Counted from the first letter of the stretch, positions 1 through 9,364 are shown. The stretch is 26,226 bases of DNA from Bacteroidales bacterium UBA1187 (GCA_002309835.1 DBYL01000004.1:18585-44810); one strand, 5' to 3'. Numbers and translations are program-made. The notes: generated by a model from the sequence alone, not told the origin.

Positions 1-2034
1 CAGAACTTCAGCAACCTGCCTATCACGCAGGTGAAAGAGGAGGACGGTTCGAACATGGTGATCGATGTTCCGTATCCGGGCCGCACGGTACATGCATACC
101 TCTGGCGCGTAGCTGTAGGCCGCATGGATCTGTATCTCTTGGATACTGATAATGAGCTGAATAGCGAGTGGGATCGTCAGATCACGCATCAGCTCTACGG
201 AGGCGACTGGGAGAACCGTATCAAGCAGGAGATTCTGCTCGGTATCGGTGGTATGCTGGCGCTGAAGAAACTCGGCATCAAGAAGGATGTTTACCATTGC
301 AACGAGGGTCACGCAGCCCTGATGGGTCTGCAGCGTCTCGTGGACCTGGTACAGGAAGAGGGATTGAGCTTCAACGAGGCTAAGGAAGTGGTTCGCGCAA
401 GCGGTCTCTACACCTGCCACACGCCGGTTCCGGCCGGTCACGACTACTTCGAAGAGGGCTTGTTCTACAAGTATATGAACGAGTACGCTCCGAAGTTAGG
501 TATCGAGTGGCATGACCTGATCGGTATGGGTCGTACGAACCCCGAGGACAACACCGAGAAATTCTCGATGAGTGTCTTCGCCCTCAACACCTGCCAGGAG
601 GCAAACGGTGTATCGTGGTTGCACGGCGAGGTATCGAAGAAGATGTTCAGCCCTGTTTGGCCGGGTTATTTCCCCGAGGAGTTGCATGTTGACTATGTCA
701 CCAACGGCGTTCACATGCCTACTTGGGCGGCTTCCGACTGGAAGAAAGTATATCAGAAATACCTGCCCAAAGAGTGGATCCACGATCAGTCGAACCTCGA
801 TATGTGGAAGGCTTACGCAGACATCCCTGACGCAGAGATCTGGGCTACGCGTATCGGTCTGAAACGTAAGATGGTGGATTATATCAAGCAGCAGTTCCGT
901 GAGGACTGGATGAAGAGTCAGGGTGATCCTGCTCGTATCGTTCGCGCGTTGAACGAGATGAAGCCGGAGAACCTTATCATCGGTTTCGGTCGTCGCTTTG
1001 CGACGTACAAACGTGCGCACCTGCTCTTCACGGACCTCGAGCGTCTGGATAAGCTGGTGAACAACCCGAACTACCCTGTTCAGTTCCTCTTCACCGGTAA
1101 GGCACACCCGGCAGATGGCGGTGGTCAGGGTCTTATCAAGCGCATCATCGAGATCAGTCGTATGCCGCAGTTCCTGGGTAAGATCATCTTCCTGGAGAAC
1201 TACGATATGCGTCTGGCGAAGCGCCTCATCTCGGGTGTGGATATCTGGCTGAATACGCCTACCCGTCCGTTGGAGGCTTCCGGTACATCCGGCGAGAAAG
1301 CCCAAATGAACGGCGTGCTGAACTTCTCCGTCAAAGACGGATGGTGGTATGAAGGTTACGTAGAGGGCGCAGGCTGGGCATTGACCGAACATCGCACCTA
1401 CGAGAATCAGGCGCACCAGGATCAGCTCGACGCAGCTACTATCTACCAGATGCTCGAAAACGAGATCATCCCGCTGTACTACGCTAAGAACAGCAAGGGT
1501 TACAGCCCTGAGTGGATCCAATATATCAAGAACTCCGTAACAAAGATCACCCCGCGCTTCACGATGAAGCGTATGATCGATGACTACTTCGCTAAGTTCT
1601 ACAACAAGCTCGCGAAACGTCACTCCATGCTCCAGGCAGACAACTACAAGGTTGCTAAGGAGATCGCAGCTTGGAAGGAGAATGTCGCAGCTCATTGGGA
1701 TGAGATCGAGGTAGTTAAGAAAGAAGGTCCGGAGGATCTGAACACCCTCAACGTAGGTGATAAGTTCTCCGTCAAGGTAGAGTTAGACACGAAGGGTCTG
1801 AACGACAAGGGTATCGGCGTAGAGCTCGTAGCGGTTCGTACTTCGACCCATAACAACGACAAACTCTACGAAGTAGAGCCGTTGAATCTCGTCAAGACGG
1901 TTGGTAGCCTCTTGTTCTTCGAGAACACCTACCAGCTCGACTATGCCGGAGGCATGAAATTCTGCTTGCGTATGTATCCGCAGCACGAACTTCTCCCGCA
2001 TCGAATGGACTTCTGCTACGTCCGTTGGATTTAA
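1..2034 (+). CDS. glgP: Alpha-glucan (glycogen/starch) phosphorylase, GT35 family, 5'-truncated by the window edge
   Basis: The frame is open from base 1, so the start lies outside the window; 677 codons are present. The enzyme releases glucose-1-phosphate from alpha-1,4-glucans in the cytoplasm using pyridoxal phosphate (PLP). Counting from base 1, visible motifs are NEGHAAL (codons 101-107), HTPVPAGHD from codon 140, VTNGVH, RRFATYKRA (331-339), GKAHPADGGGQG from 366, and EASGTSGEKAQMNG, whose lysine at codon 433 (1297-1299) matches the PLP lysine of the E. coli enzyme. This is the short, Thermotoga-like branch of the family rather than the MalP/GlgP type of E. coli. A C-terminal beta-rich region follows the catalytic part. 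Family members of this type run to about 700-850 residues, so perhaps 50-180 N-terminal residues are missing. A strong terminator follows directly. Family assignment is firm; in vivo substrate (glycogen or imported maltodextrin) is inferred. Confidence 0.93.
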   Translation, partial: QNFSNLPITQVKEEDGSNMVIDVPYPGRTVHAYLWRVAVGRMDLYLLDTDNELNSEWDRQITHQLYGGDWENRIKQEILLGIGGMLALKKLGIKKDVYHCNEGHAALMGLQRLVDLVQEEGLSFNEAKEVVRASGLYTCHTPVPAGHDYFEEGLFYKYMNEYAPKLGIEWHDLIGMGRTNPEDNTEKFSMSVFALNTCQEANGVSWLHGEVSKKMFSPVWPGYFPEELHVDYVTNGVHMPTWAASDWKKVYQKYLPKEWIHDQSNLDMWKAYADIPDAEIWATRIGLKRKMVDYIKQQFREDWMKSQGDPARIVRALNEMKPENLIIGFGRRFATYKRAHLLFTDLERLDKLVNNPNYPVQFLFTGKAHPADGGGQGLIKRIIEISRMPQFLGKIIFLENYDMRLAKRLISGVDIWLNTPTRPLEASGTSGEKAQMNGVLNFSVKDGWWYEGYVEGAGWALTEHRTYENQAHQDQLDAATIYQMLENEIIPLYYAKNSKGYSPEWIQYIKNSVTKITPRFTMKRMIDDYFAKFYNKLAKRHSMLQADNYKVAKEIAAWKENVAAHWDEIEVVKKEGPEDLNTLNVGDKFSVKVELDTKGLNDKGIGVELVAVRTSTHNNDKLYEVEPLNLVKTVGSLLFFENTYQLDYAGGMKFCLRMYPQHELLPHRMDFCYVRWI

Positions 2035-2035
2035 A

Positions 2036-2070
2036 AAGAAATGGCCCGCATCTCGCGGGCTTTTTCTTTG
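2036..2070 (+). terminator. Intrinsic terminator of glgP
   Basis: GCCCGC (2044-2049) pairs with GCGGGC (2055-2060) across a 5-base loop. The stem is extended by flanking AAAGAAA and TTTCTTT, and a T run starts at 2061. It lies two bases after the glgP stop codon. Confidence 0.9.
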
Positions 2071-2115
2071 AAAAAGGCGCAAAATGTAGAATTTTGCGTT
2101 TTTTTTGTGCATTTT

Positions 2116-2147
2116 CTTGCACATTCTATTTTTTTTTAGTAATTTTG
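2116..2147 (+). promoter_or_regulatory. Bacteroidota-type promoter for the 149-aa protein gene
   Basis: The -7 box TAATTTTG (2140-2147) fits TAnnTTTG. A CTTG -33 box (2116-2119) stands exactly 20 bases upstream. Transcription should start near 2154, giving a leader of about 15 bases before the ATG at 2170. Confidence 0.75.
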
Positions 2148-2169
2148 CGCGCTTAATCAAATCAAAACC

Positions 2170-2619
2170 ATGAGACGATTTACCACATGCGTACTCCTAA
2201 TGGTAGCCATCGCGTGCGCTCACGCCGCGCCGACGTACACAACAAGCAGTGCCACTGTGCGCTGCGTGGGGAGTGGTCGTACCGGCTGGGGATATGCGCC
2301 TGTCCAAGACATACGCACGTATCCTACGCGAACGCCGCAGACACAATGTATCATGACAGGCGGAGCAACATACTCCTCTACTATTTACCAACCTTTTAAT
2401 AACGCCGCTCCATCGGAATATGTTGACGGCAAAGCTCCACAGCAGACGAGCAATGGTCCGCGCAGAGTCCTTGGCGGTGGCGGTGGCCCAGAATGGGGAG
2501 AAGGTCCGTGTCCGGTAGGTGAACCGTGGATCTTAGCCGCCTTTGCGTTACTCTTTGGAGGCGTCCTCGCATGGAAAAGGAAAAATAAGGGCAAAGTAAA
2601 GGGCGCATCGAGAGTTTAA
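2170..2619 (+). CDS. Small secreted protein with C-terminal membrane tail (unknown function)
   Basis: 149 residues. A signal peptide covers residues 1-19 (MRRFTTC..., cleavage after AHA). The mature part is rich in Thr, Ser, Gly and Pro with few charges, includes a Gly5 run near residue 104, and has three Cys after the signal peptide. The end has three parts: a PVGE motif (115-118), a hydrophobic segment (119-135), and a basic tail with KRKNKGK from 136. This motif/helix/basic-tail layout resembles LPXTG- or PEP-CTERM-like anchoring signals in form, though neither motif is present. The start is fixed by the promoter just upstream. The gene precedes the 2170-aa secreted protein with a 90-base gap and no recognisable promoter between them, so co-transcription is likely. 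Function is not recognised; a role at the inner membrane or as a partner of the large protein is conjecture. Confidence 0.8.
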   Translation: MRRFTTCVLLMVAIACAHAAPTYTTSSATVRCVGSGRTGWGYAPVQDIRTYPTRTPQTQCIMTGGATYSSTIYQPFNNAAPSEYVDGKAPQQTSNGPRRVLGGGGGPEWGEGPCPVGEPWILAAFALLFGGVLAWKRKNKGKVKGASRV

Positions 2620-2637
2620 CGTATCCTCCTGCACCCT

Positions 2638-2658
2638 ATAATATATATAATATATTAT
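2638..2658. repeat. A/T-only inverted repeat between the two surface-protein genes
   Basis: ATAATATA (2638-2645) and TATATTAT (2651-2658) are perfect inverted arms around 5 bases. It may be an operator or a weak transcript hairpin. It lacks the T tail of a terminator. Confidence 0.4.
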
Positions 2659-2709
2659 CCAGTGATTTTAAAAATATAAGAAAAACACAAATACAAAACA
2701 GACACTTTT

Positions 2710-5700
2710 ATGAAAAAGTTACAACATATATTTCTAACCATCACCCTCCTCACCACACTGGGAGTAGGCGAAATGAGTGCATACACTTTGTACTTCTATA
2801 TAGGGCGTCAAACCGGATGGCGTAACGATAACGCTGTTTTTAAACTGAACAGTTCGAATGCCGCAGGAGGAACAACTCTTACGCGTGTGGGAACGACCGA
2901 TTGGTATTCCTGCTCCACTACAGCTAGTGGGACGATGTATATTGTTAGATGTAATTCCGCAGGCGATACAAAATGGAATTCTTTCTCGTGTTCTGTTTCA
3001 TCCACCAATAATGTAGTTCGACTCACAGACTGGAATGCTGGTGGAACTTTCAGCATGTATGTGACTGGAGATGGATGGAATAGTATTGGTAGTTGGGATA
3101 ATGCCAACGCAAATGGAAAGATGACCATAAGCACCACAAATACATTTAGCAAAACATTCACGAATGTCGCAGCCAGTGCCCATGAATTTAAGATTGTAGA
3201 ACAAGGTAGATGGGATTATTCAGTAGGATGGGGAGGTACTATCACCAATACAAACTGTGATAAAGCAAATTCTAATGGAAATATTCAATTTACCCCTTAT
3301 ATAGCTACTGGTAGTACAACTATTACATACAATATTTCGACTGGAGCGATTACCGTTACTTGTCCGAAGATTCCGATTACTTTAAATAAGAATAGTGGTG
3401 CAAGTAATGGTTCCGCGACAGTAGATGTCGGTGCTTCTTCGTTATCTTCTATTACTCATGTATCAAGAGATTATTATGATCTTACCGGTTATTGGACAGC
3501 ATCCAGTGGCGGATACAAAGTAATTACTGCTGCAGGTGCGTTTGTAACCTATAGTTCCAATGTGTCTGAATATCTCAACAATGCAACTCCAGTTACATGG
3601 AAAAAGACTTCTGCTACTATTCTTTATGCCCAGTGGACGCCGAAAACGTATAATATAACCTATAAAGATGAAGGTGGTAGTTCGTATTCCGGTTCAAATA
3701 GTGCTTCGTTGCCTAGTTCTTATACCTACGGAACGGGTATCGCTTCTCTGACCGATGGTGTTAAGAGTGGGTATCGTTTTGATGGTTGGTTCACTGAATC
3801 CACATGTTCTGGTGATCCTGTGACCAGTATTTCGTCTTCAGCGAATGGAGCAAAGACATTCTATGCTAAGTGGACAGAGAATCCAGGAGGCACTGTAACA
3901 TTAACGGCAGGAACTGGTGGACAAGTAAGTAAGAATGGCTCTTCATGGGGAGCAAGTACTTCTTATACAGGTATAAAAAGTGCAACTCCGCTTAACATCT
4001 ACGCGCAAGCAAATACAGGTTATACGTTCAATACTTGGACTAAATCATCCGGATCAGGTACTATCACTACGAATGCTGCATCCGGTGTTTTCACACCAGT
4101 TGCAAATGCAGACGCAGCATTAACGGCTTCGTTTACGGAAACGATGTCTACGTTGAGCACGTCGTGCCACTACGATGCAGGTAACCCGAGTTATGCGGCG
4201 CCGACAGTTTCCGGTTCGGCAACAACTGTTGGCTATGCGACCACACGCACTATTACTGCAACTGCTGCCGGAACGGGTTATACGTTTGCCGGTTGGACTC
4301 TGACGAACTGTACACGTACTGATGGAGGTGCAGCAACCGCAACCCAGATCACCATCCGTTCGAATGGTGATGGCGCTGCTGCAACAGTTGTAGCTAATTA
4401 TAATGAGGTATTGACTTCAACGTATCACGTAGAAGGTGATGCTAACGGTCCATTTACGTATGGCTGGAATGCAAATGCTAATACAATGATGATGAAGCGT
4501 TCGGGTTCTTCCACATCCTCGGATGTATATTGGGATCTTGAAGTACCTGCATCAAAGACGAGTCCCGCTGACAATCAGTGGGAATTTAAGATTTACAATG
4601 ATGCTTCTACTACTGGTGAGAAATGGTATGGTTGGGGAAATGGAAGTGATCATTATTGGTTAACTAAAGCTAATAATAACCTCACACTCTCCACTACTGG
4701 TAGTAATACCATTTATCTTAAATGTTATGTAGAAGGTACTTACACCTTCCATGTAAATTACTCTACTCCAGCAAGCCCTACTTTGGAAGTTATATGGCCG
4801 ACTATTAATCAATTACGCATCTCTACGGCAAGTCCGGCAGACGCAACGAACACCAATAACTTCGACTTAACGGACCAAGGTAGCAACAATTGGTCAGTAA
4901 CGCGTACACTGAACGCGAATACAACCTATACCTTTAAGATGGTTTATGACGCAGAGTGGTATGGCAAGAATTCTACTGCTTTGACACGCGATGCCAATAC
5001 TGCATCCTCTCTCAATACAGATGGAGATGACATGACAATCGAAACTGACCTTGCTGGTGATTATACTTTTACATTTAATAGCAGTACAAAAAATCTTACT
5101 GTCACTTACCCGACCCGCTATACAATCACATACGCCATCGGTGCGGTAAACGGAACCAGTGGAAGTATCTCTGCTACTCCTTCCGTTGCCAGCGGAGATT
5201 ATGTTGTCAGCGGTACTGTTGTTACTTTGACCGCTCCCATAGAGAAATCCGGATATGAGTGGTATGGTTGGTATGGCAATGAAGATGGTACCGGAGTACA
5301 ATTGTGTTCTACAAAAGAATATGCAGTTACTGTTAATGCCGACAAGACAGTATATGCTTGCTATAAGAAACTTGGAGTTACGCTGGAATGTAGTCCGACA
5401 ATAGTCACCCAGAGCGGAACAGTAACAGCCACGCCTTCCATATATCCAGCTCCTACTCCTGGTTCATACGTAATCTGTTGGAGATTGCTACATAGTAATG
5501 GCAACCTCGTAGAAAGTCAACCTACCTTTACTCCTACGGGAGTGGGAGATGCAGTTAGCTTCACGGCGCCTTCAACAAGTGGTATGTACTTGATTGCTGC
5601 TATTCAGCACTCAGGAAGCAACTGCAATGCCGGAGAGGTATTAGACTCCGTAACCACAAGTTTACAAGTTGCAGGCGATCACACCGTAACCGTACAATAC

Positions 5701-8700
5701 AAGTGCGGAAACGAAACAATTAAGGAGTCCACAACGGTTACAGGACGTCCGCTAACATGGTCGTCTGTAATTAATCCGCCGGAGATCTTCGGTTATACGT
5801 TCAGCCGCTGGGTGGCTGTGGATGGTGTAACACTTAGTACAGATGGTACGAGTGAATTAGGAAGCGATAATACAACTACACCGGCTATATATATCAAAGC
5901 CATCTATGACGGAAAACTGAAAGCCGAATATACACAGAACCAGTATATTTATTTCAAGAATACTTTGAATTGGAGTAACGTATACGTCAATTTCTATACC
6001 GATAGTTATTGGAACAATCCTAAAGGCTCTGGTAATAGTGGCGTCACAAATAAAAACTTAGCGATGACACGTATCGGAGAAACAGACACTTGGTACTATG
6101 ATTACGGAGGCGCAAGTATTACTCCTACCTTGTACGTATCCTTCACAAGTGAGTCGCAAAATGGTTCAGAGAACTTCTGGCATAAAAGTCCAGATGTGAA
6201 TGTCGTATATCCCGCTAACTATCCGGATGCTATTCACACTAACAAGTCAGCTGAAAACGGATTCAAGGCAGCAACCCCGATGTTTGTTCCATTAGAAAGC
6301 CAAGCAGCGATTCCTCTAAATAGTTCAGATGGCGGCAAGGCTAACTACTATAATGCCGGTTATTGGACCAAATACACACCGGGTACAGGATATACGCTGG
6401 AAATTTACTATGACGACGATGAGTCTCCAACGATTAAATCCATCTCTTTCACTTCGGACAATGAGTTGATGCCGATGAAGGCAATTGCATCTTTGGAAGC
6501 AAACACCACTTATCGCTACCAATTGAGACGAGGCGGCACCGGCGATGATGGTATCTACTATGGTAATACCGGAACAATGACGTATTCCAACCATGAGGCA
6601 TGGGATATGAACAACTCTATGTTTCCTTTCAAAAAAGCAAAAATCACTACCAACGCGGCAGGAGACTATACTTTCAATTTAAATTATGCAGGTCACAAAG
6701 ATGCGACAACCAACTATCGCCTGCGTATGTCGGTTGACTACCCGATTGCTACCGGAGACTACCGATTGATTTATAAAGATGGTGTACATACCGCTTGGCA
6801 TCCATCGGCTATTGTGCCACAGGTAAACAACGGCAAGGATACTGTCTCCTTCTTCATCCGCCCGGGGAACAGTCCTCAAATGAAGATACAACAGGCAACT
6901 GTTGCTAACAATGGTGCTATCACTTGGAGCACAGGAACATCAGTTACCACTTCTACGCTAACTGCATTAGCGAAAGACAGCGTTTATAACGTATGCCTGA
7001 CCATGGACGGAAGCGGTGCTATCTCCGTTGCGAAAATAGAGCCATATACCGGTAATTTCTACATCCGCACCGATCCTGCCAATAGTAAATGGGACAACTA
7101 CCGCTCCGACCCGGATCACCTCATGACTTATTCTGAGTATTCTATCACGCATGGCGGTTATAGCCACTATTTCTGCCACTGGGTACAAACGGATGACCGC
7201 AAGAACATCAAATTCTGTATCGCCAACGACTATAGTCCGTGTATCTCGGATACCCTCATTCGCGAAACAGCTTCCGGCACATGGGAACACATTGCTGACT
7301 TTATTGACGATAACGGTAATATCTTACGTAATGCCAATGTGCGCTTTATGTGGGATCAGCATACAAATACAATCAGTCGTGCATACATTGACGGTGCATA
7401 TATCTCTGGAGGAGATGACTTCTTAGTGTTAGTCAGTGGAGATAGTAAGATTCTTAATCCGTCCACCAGTGCTGTACAGGCTACCACCACTTTCTATGAT
7501 AACCAAAACTGGATTTACGAGGCAAACGTCAAGGCCATTCCTAATGCACAAATCAAGTTACGTTCTATCTGGGGTAAAGATGGCGAGACAACCCATAAGA
7601 TTACACAATACTTCAAAGGTGGTACTTCTTCTACAGAAACGCTGATCACCGGTTCCGGAAGTGACCCATACGACATTCGCTTGCTGTATGACTTTAAAAC
7701 CAACCGTCTGGTGGCGGCAATGTTGCCGAGTGGTAATTATGATGACCCCGAAGCCATTCATGCGGACGTGATGTTTATCCGTGATCATCAAGGCGATGTA
7801 TCGCAGTTGACCTTTACGGATGACGGTAAAATTACAGATATCAATACTGCATATGCAGTTATTCAGTTGAATAAATGGACGCTGAATAACAAAGAGCGTA
7901 CAGGTAGTCACGCCCCGTTAGGAGCGCCTGCCTCTATCTACGAACGCAGCTTGTACTTCATCTCATTCCCGTTCCAAGTTAACTTGAGCGAAGTATTCGG
8001 TTTCGGCACCTATGGTGAGCACTGGGCTATTCAGTACTACGACGGCGAAGAGCGTGCAGCCAAAGGTTACTGGATGGGCGACCCAGGTTTCTGGAAATTC
8101 TACTGGGATAGAAGGAATATCGTTTTGGAGCCGAATAAGGGATACTTATTGGCTATCGATCTGGACCTGTTAGGCGAAGAGTCTGACGTATGGGCAAACG
8201 GTAATGAACGCGCTGAATTGTTCTTCCCGTCCGCCGGTTCGTTAGGAAGCATTACGAATTCCACCGTCACGAAGAGCCTGCATGAGCATGCTTGTACGAT
8301 TGACCGTTCGAAAGATGAGTTCGGTAATCCTACCGGTCTGCCGGATACTCCGGACAACCCGCATACGTCTTACAACCGTACTATCTTTGATAGTCACTGG
8401 AATGTAATGGGTGTGCCAACGTATGTAAACACCGCGGCGCAGTCTTGGGCAAATACCTCATGGATAACCGCTACCGTAGATCATAAGACACAAGGTCCGA
8501 ATTTCCTTTACACATGGAATATGGACGATAATACCTTAACGCCAACTTCGGGTGCTTCGTTCAAATATCATGCAATGCACTCGTACATGGTACAGTATTA
8601 CGGAAACGTAACATGGAAGACTGCTCAAGGGCCAGCGGCTATCGTAGCACGTAGGGCTTATGCGGCTGCGCCGAAGAATGTAGAGTTCTGTATCGAGATC

Positions 8701-9222
8701 AGTGATAGCGAAAAGATGCTCGACCGCACCTTCCTTCGCCTCAGCGAAGATGAAGAGGTAAGCGCCAACTTCGCGTTCAACGAGGATATGACAAAAGATA
8801 TGAACGGCCGAAAAGCCAACATCTATACGCTCACCGCAGATAACGTAGCCGCAGCCGGTAACACCATGCCGCTCAACGACCAGACGCTTATCGTTCCGCT
8901 GAACGTCGTTACATGGACTGCAGACAACTTCACTATCTCTATTCCGGAGGGCACAAGCGGTATAGGTGTAACGCTCGTAGATGAGGAGACAGGCGAACGC
9001 ACCAACCTCGCTTTAGGCGACTATAGCCGCTACCTTGAGAAGGGCACTTATAGCAACCGCTTCCATCTGGAGATTGCGCCGATTAAGCAAGTGCCGACGG
9101 GATTAGAGCCCACCTCTGACTCATCCCTGGAGGGAAGAGCCCAAAAGAGGTTGATTGACGGAAAACTCTACATCCTCCGCGATGGGAAGGTTTACGATGC
9201 CCGCGGAAACAAAGTGGAATAA
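2710..9222 (+). CDS. Giant secreted protein with starch-binding-like and InlB B-repeat-like domains
   Basis: 2170 residues, with a signal peptide at 1-24 (MKKLQHIFL...). Residues 25-220 hold two beta-sandwich modules (LYFYIGRQTGW; EFKIVEQGRWDY) of the starch-binding/SusE-like style. About 222-390 are InlB/Listeria-Bacteroides repeats (YRFDGWF ... TFYAKW). About 395-566 are divergent B-repeat domains (GYTFNTW, GYTFAGW). About 567-804 are two more 'DYTFTFN..KNLTVTYP' modules, and another B-repeat (GYEWYGWYGN) follows. A CBM25/26-like segment (YIYFKNTLNWSNVYVNFY) begins near 1079. The last third is a long region without a recognised fold. The final 46 residues contain PTGLEP, then DGKLYILRDGKVYDARGNKV, a tail style I recognise from Bacteroidales secreted proteins. 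Known B-repeat proteins are cell-surface adhesins or glycan binders; alpha-glucan binding is inferred from the modules and, weakly, from the glgP neighbour. No catalytic motif was seen. G+C rises strongly from the 5' part to the 3' end. Confidence 0.88.
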   Translation: MKKLQHIFLTITLLTTLGVGEMSAYTLYFYIGRQTGWRNDNAVFKLNSSNAAGGTTLTRVGTTDWYSCSTTASGTMYIVRCNSAGDTKWNSFSCSVSSTNNVVRLTDWNAGGTFSMYVTGDGWNSIGSWDNANANGKMTISTTNTFSKTFTNVAASAHEFKIVEQGRWDYSVGWGGTITNTNCDKANSNGNIQFTPYIATGSTTITYNISTGAITVTCPKIPITLNKNSGASNGSATVDVGASSLSSITHVSRDYYDLTGYWTASSGGYKVITAAGAFVTYSSNVSEYLNNATPVTWKKTSATILYAQWTPKTYNITYKDEGGSSYSGSNSASLPSSYTYGTGIASLTDGVKSGYRFDGWFTESTCSGDPVTSISSSANGAKTFYAKWTENPGGTVTLTAGTGGQVSKNGSSWGASTSYTGIKSATPLNIYAQANTGYTFNTWTKSSGSGTITTNAASGVFTPVANADAALTASFTETMSTLSTSCHYDAGNPSYAAPTVSGSATTVGYATTRTITATAAGTGYTFAGWTLTNCTRTDGGAATATQITIRSNGDGAAATVVANYNEVLTSTYHVEGDANGPFTYGWNANANTMMMKRSGSSTSSDVYWDLEVPASKTSPADNQWEFKIYNDASTTGEKWYGWGNGSDHYWLTKANNNLTLSTTGSNTIYLKCYVEGTYTFHVNYSTPASPTLEVIWPTINQLRISTASPADATNTNNFDLTDQGSNNWSVTRTLNANTTYTFKMVYDAEWYGKNSTALTRDANTASSLNTDGDDMTIETDLAGDYTFTFNSSTKNLTVTYPTRYTITYAIGAVNGTSGSISATPSVASGDYVVSGTVVTLTAPIEKSGYEWYGWYGNEDGTGVQLCSTKEYAVTVNADKTVYACYKKLGVTLECSPTIVTQSGTVTATPSIYPAPTPGSYVICWRLLHSNGNLVESQPTFTPTGVGDAVSFTAPSTSGMYLIAAIQHSGSNCNAGEVLDSVTTSLQVAGDHTVTVQYKCGNETIKESTTVTGRPLTWSSVINPPEIFGYTFSRWVAVDGVTLSTDGTSELGSDNTTTPAIYIKAIYDGKLKAEYTQNQYIYFKNTLNWSNVYVNFYTDSYWNNPKGSGNSGVTNKNLAMTRIGETDTWYYDYGGASITPTLYVSFTSESQNGSENFWHKSPDVNVVYPANYPDAIHTNKSAENGFKAATPMFVPLESQAAIPLNSSDGGKANYYNAGYWTKYTPGTGYTLEIYYDDDESPTIKSISFTSDNELMPMKAIASLEANTTYRYQLRRGGTGDDGIYYGNTGTMTYSNHEAWDMNNSMFPFKKAKITTNAAGDYTFNLNYAGHKDATTNYRLRMSVDYPIATGDYRLIYKDGVHTAWHPSAIVPQVNNGKDTVSFFIRPGNSPQMKIQQATVANNGAITWSTGTSVTTSTLTALAKDSVYNVCLTMDGSGAISVAKIEPYTGNFYIRTDPANSKWDNYRSDPDHLMTYSEYSITHGGYSHYFCHWVQTDDRKNIKFCIANDYSPCISDTLIRETASGTWEHIADFIDDNGNILRNANVRFMWDQHTNTISRAYIDGAYISGGDDFLVLVSGDSKILNPSTSAVQATTTFYDNQNWIYEANVKAIPNAQIKLRSIWGKDGETTHKITQYFKGGTSSTETLITGSGSDPYDIRLLYDFKTNRLVAAMLPSGNYDDPEAIHADVMFIRDHQGDVSQLTFTDDGKITDINTAYAVIQLNKWTLNNKERTGSHAPLGAPASIYERSLYFISFPFQVNLSEVFGFGTYGEHWAIQYYDGEERAAKGYWMGDPGFWKFYWDRRNIVLEPNKGYLLAIDLDLLGEESDVWANGNERAELFFPSAGSLGSITNSTVTKSLHEHACTIDRSKDEFGNPTGLPDTPDNPHTSYNRTIFDSHWNVMGVPTYVNTAAQSWANTSWITATVDHKTQGPNFLYTWNMDDNTLTPTSGASFKYHAMHSYMVQYYGNVTWKTAQGPAAIVARRAYAAAPKNVEFCIEISDSEKMLDRTFLRLSEDEEVSANFAFNEDMTKDMNGRKANIYTLTADNVAAAGNTMPLNDQTLIVPLNVVTWTADNFTISIPEGTSGIGVTLVDEETGERTNLALGDYSRYLEKGTYSNRFHLEIAPIKQVPTGLEPTSDSSLEGRAQKRLIDGKLYILRDGKVYDARGNKVE

Positions 9223-9290
9223 ACACCCTACGGTGACGTACGCGATGCGAACGAGATGCGTACGACATTACCAAGTAAAACTATAGAAAG

Positions 9291-9312
9291 AGAGTCCTTC
9301 GGGGCTCTTTTT
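9291..9312 (+). terminator. Intrinsic terminator of the giant protein gene
   Basis: AGAGTCC (9291-9297) pairs with GGGCTCT (9302-9308) around a TTCG tetraloop, including one G-T pair, and runs into T residues to 9312. Confidence 0.88.
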
Positions 9313-9332
9313 CGTGCAAAAGCACGTGAAAA

Positions 9333-9364
9333 TTTGCGTATGTCAGAAAAAAGCAGTACTTTTG
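9333..9364 (+). promoter_or_regulatory. Promoter of the panD-tgt-lptF operon
   Basis: TTTG (9333-9336), 20 bases, then TACTTTTG (9357-9364). This rules out a possible upstream start at 9314 and places the panD start at 9398. Confidence 0.85.

Noticed and set aside
496..1695. 399-codon open frame on the minus strand inside glgP
   Set aside because: It lies antisense to an intact, motif-rich glgP frame and its translation shows no domain. Biased codon use in the real gene explains the long open frame.
2637..2642. TATAAT-like -10 box before the giant gene
   Set aside because: There is no matching -35 box, and promoters in this lineage use TAnnTTTG. The sequence is part of an A/T-only inverted repeat.
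3640..5350. B-repeat region considered as tandem DNA repeats or a CRISPR-like array
   Set aside because: The units are similar only at protein level and differ strongly in DNA; there are no constant repeats with regular spacers.
9238..9263. GTACGC ... GCGTAC inverted repeat after the giant gene
   Set aside because: Arms of six bases around a 14-base loop with no T tail; a better terminator follows at 9291. It may be chance.
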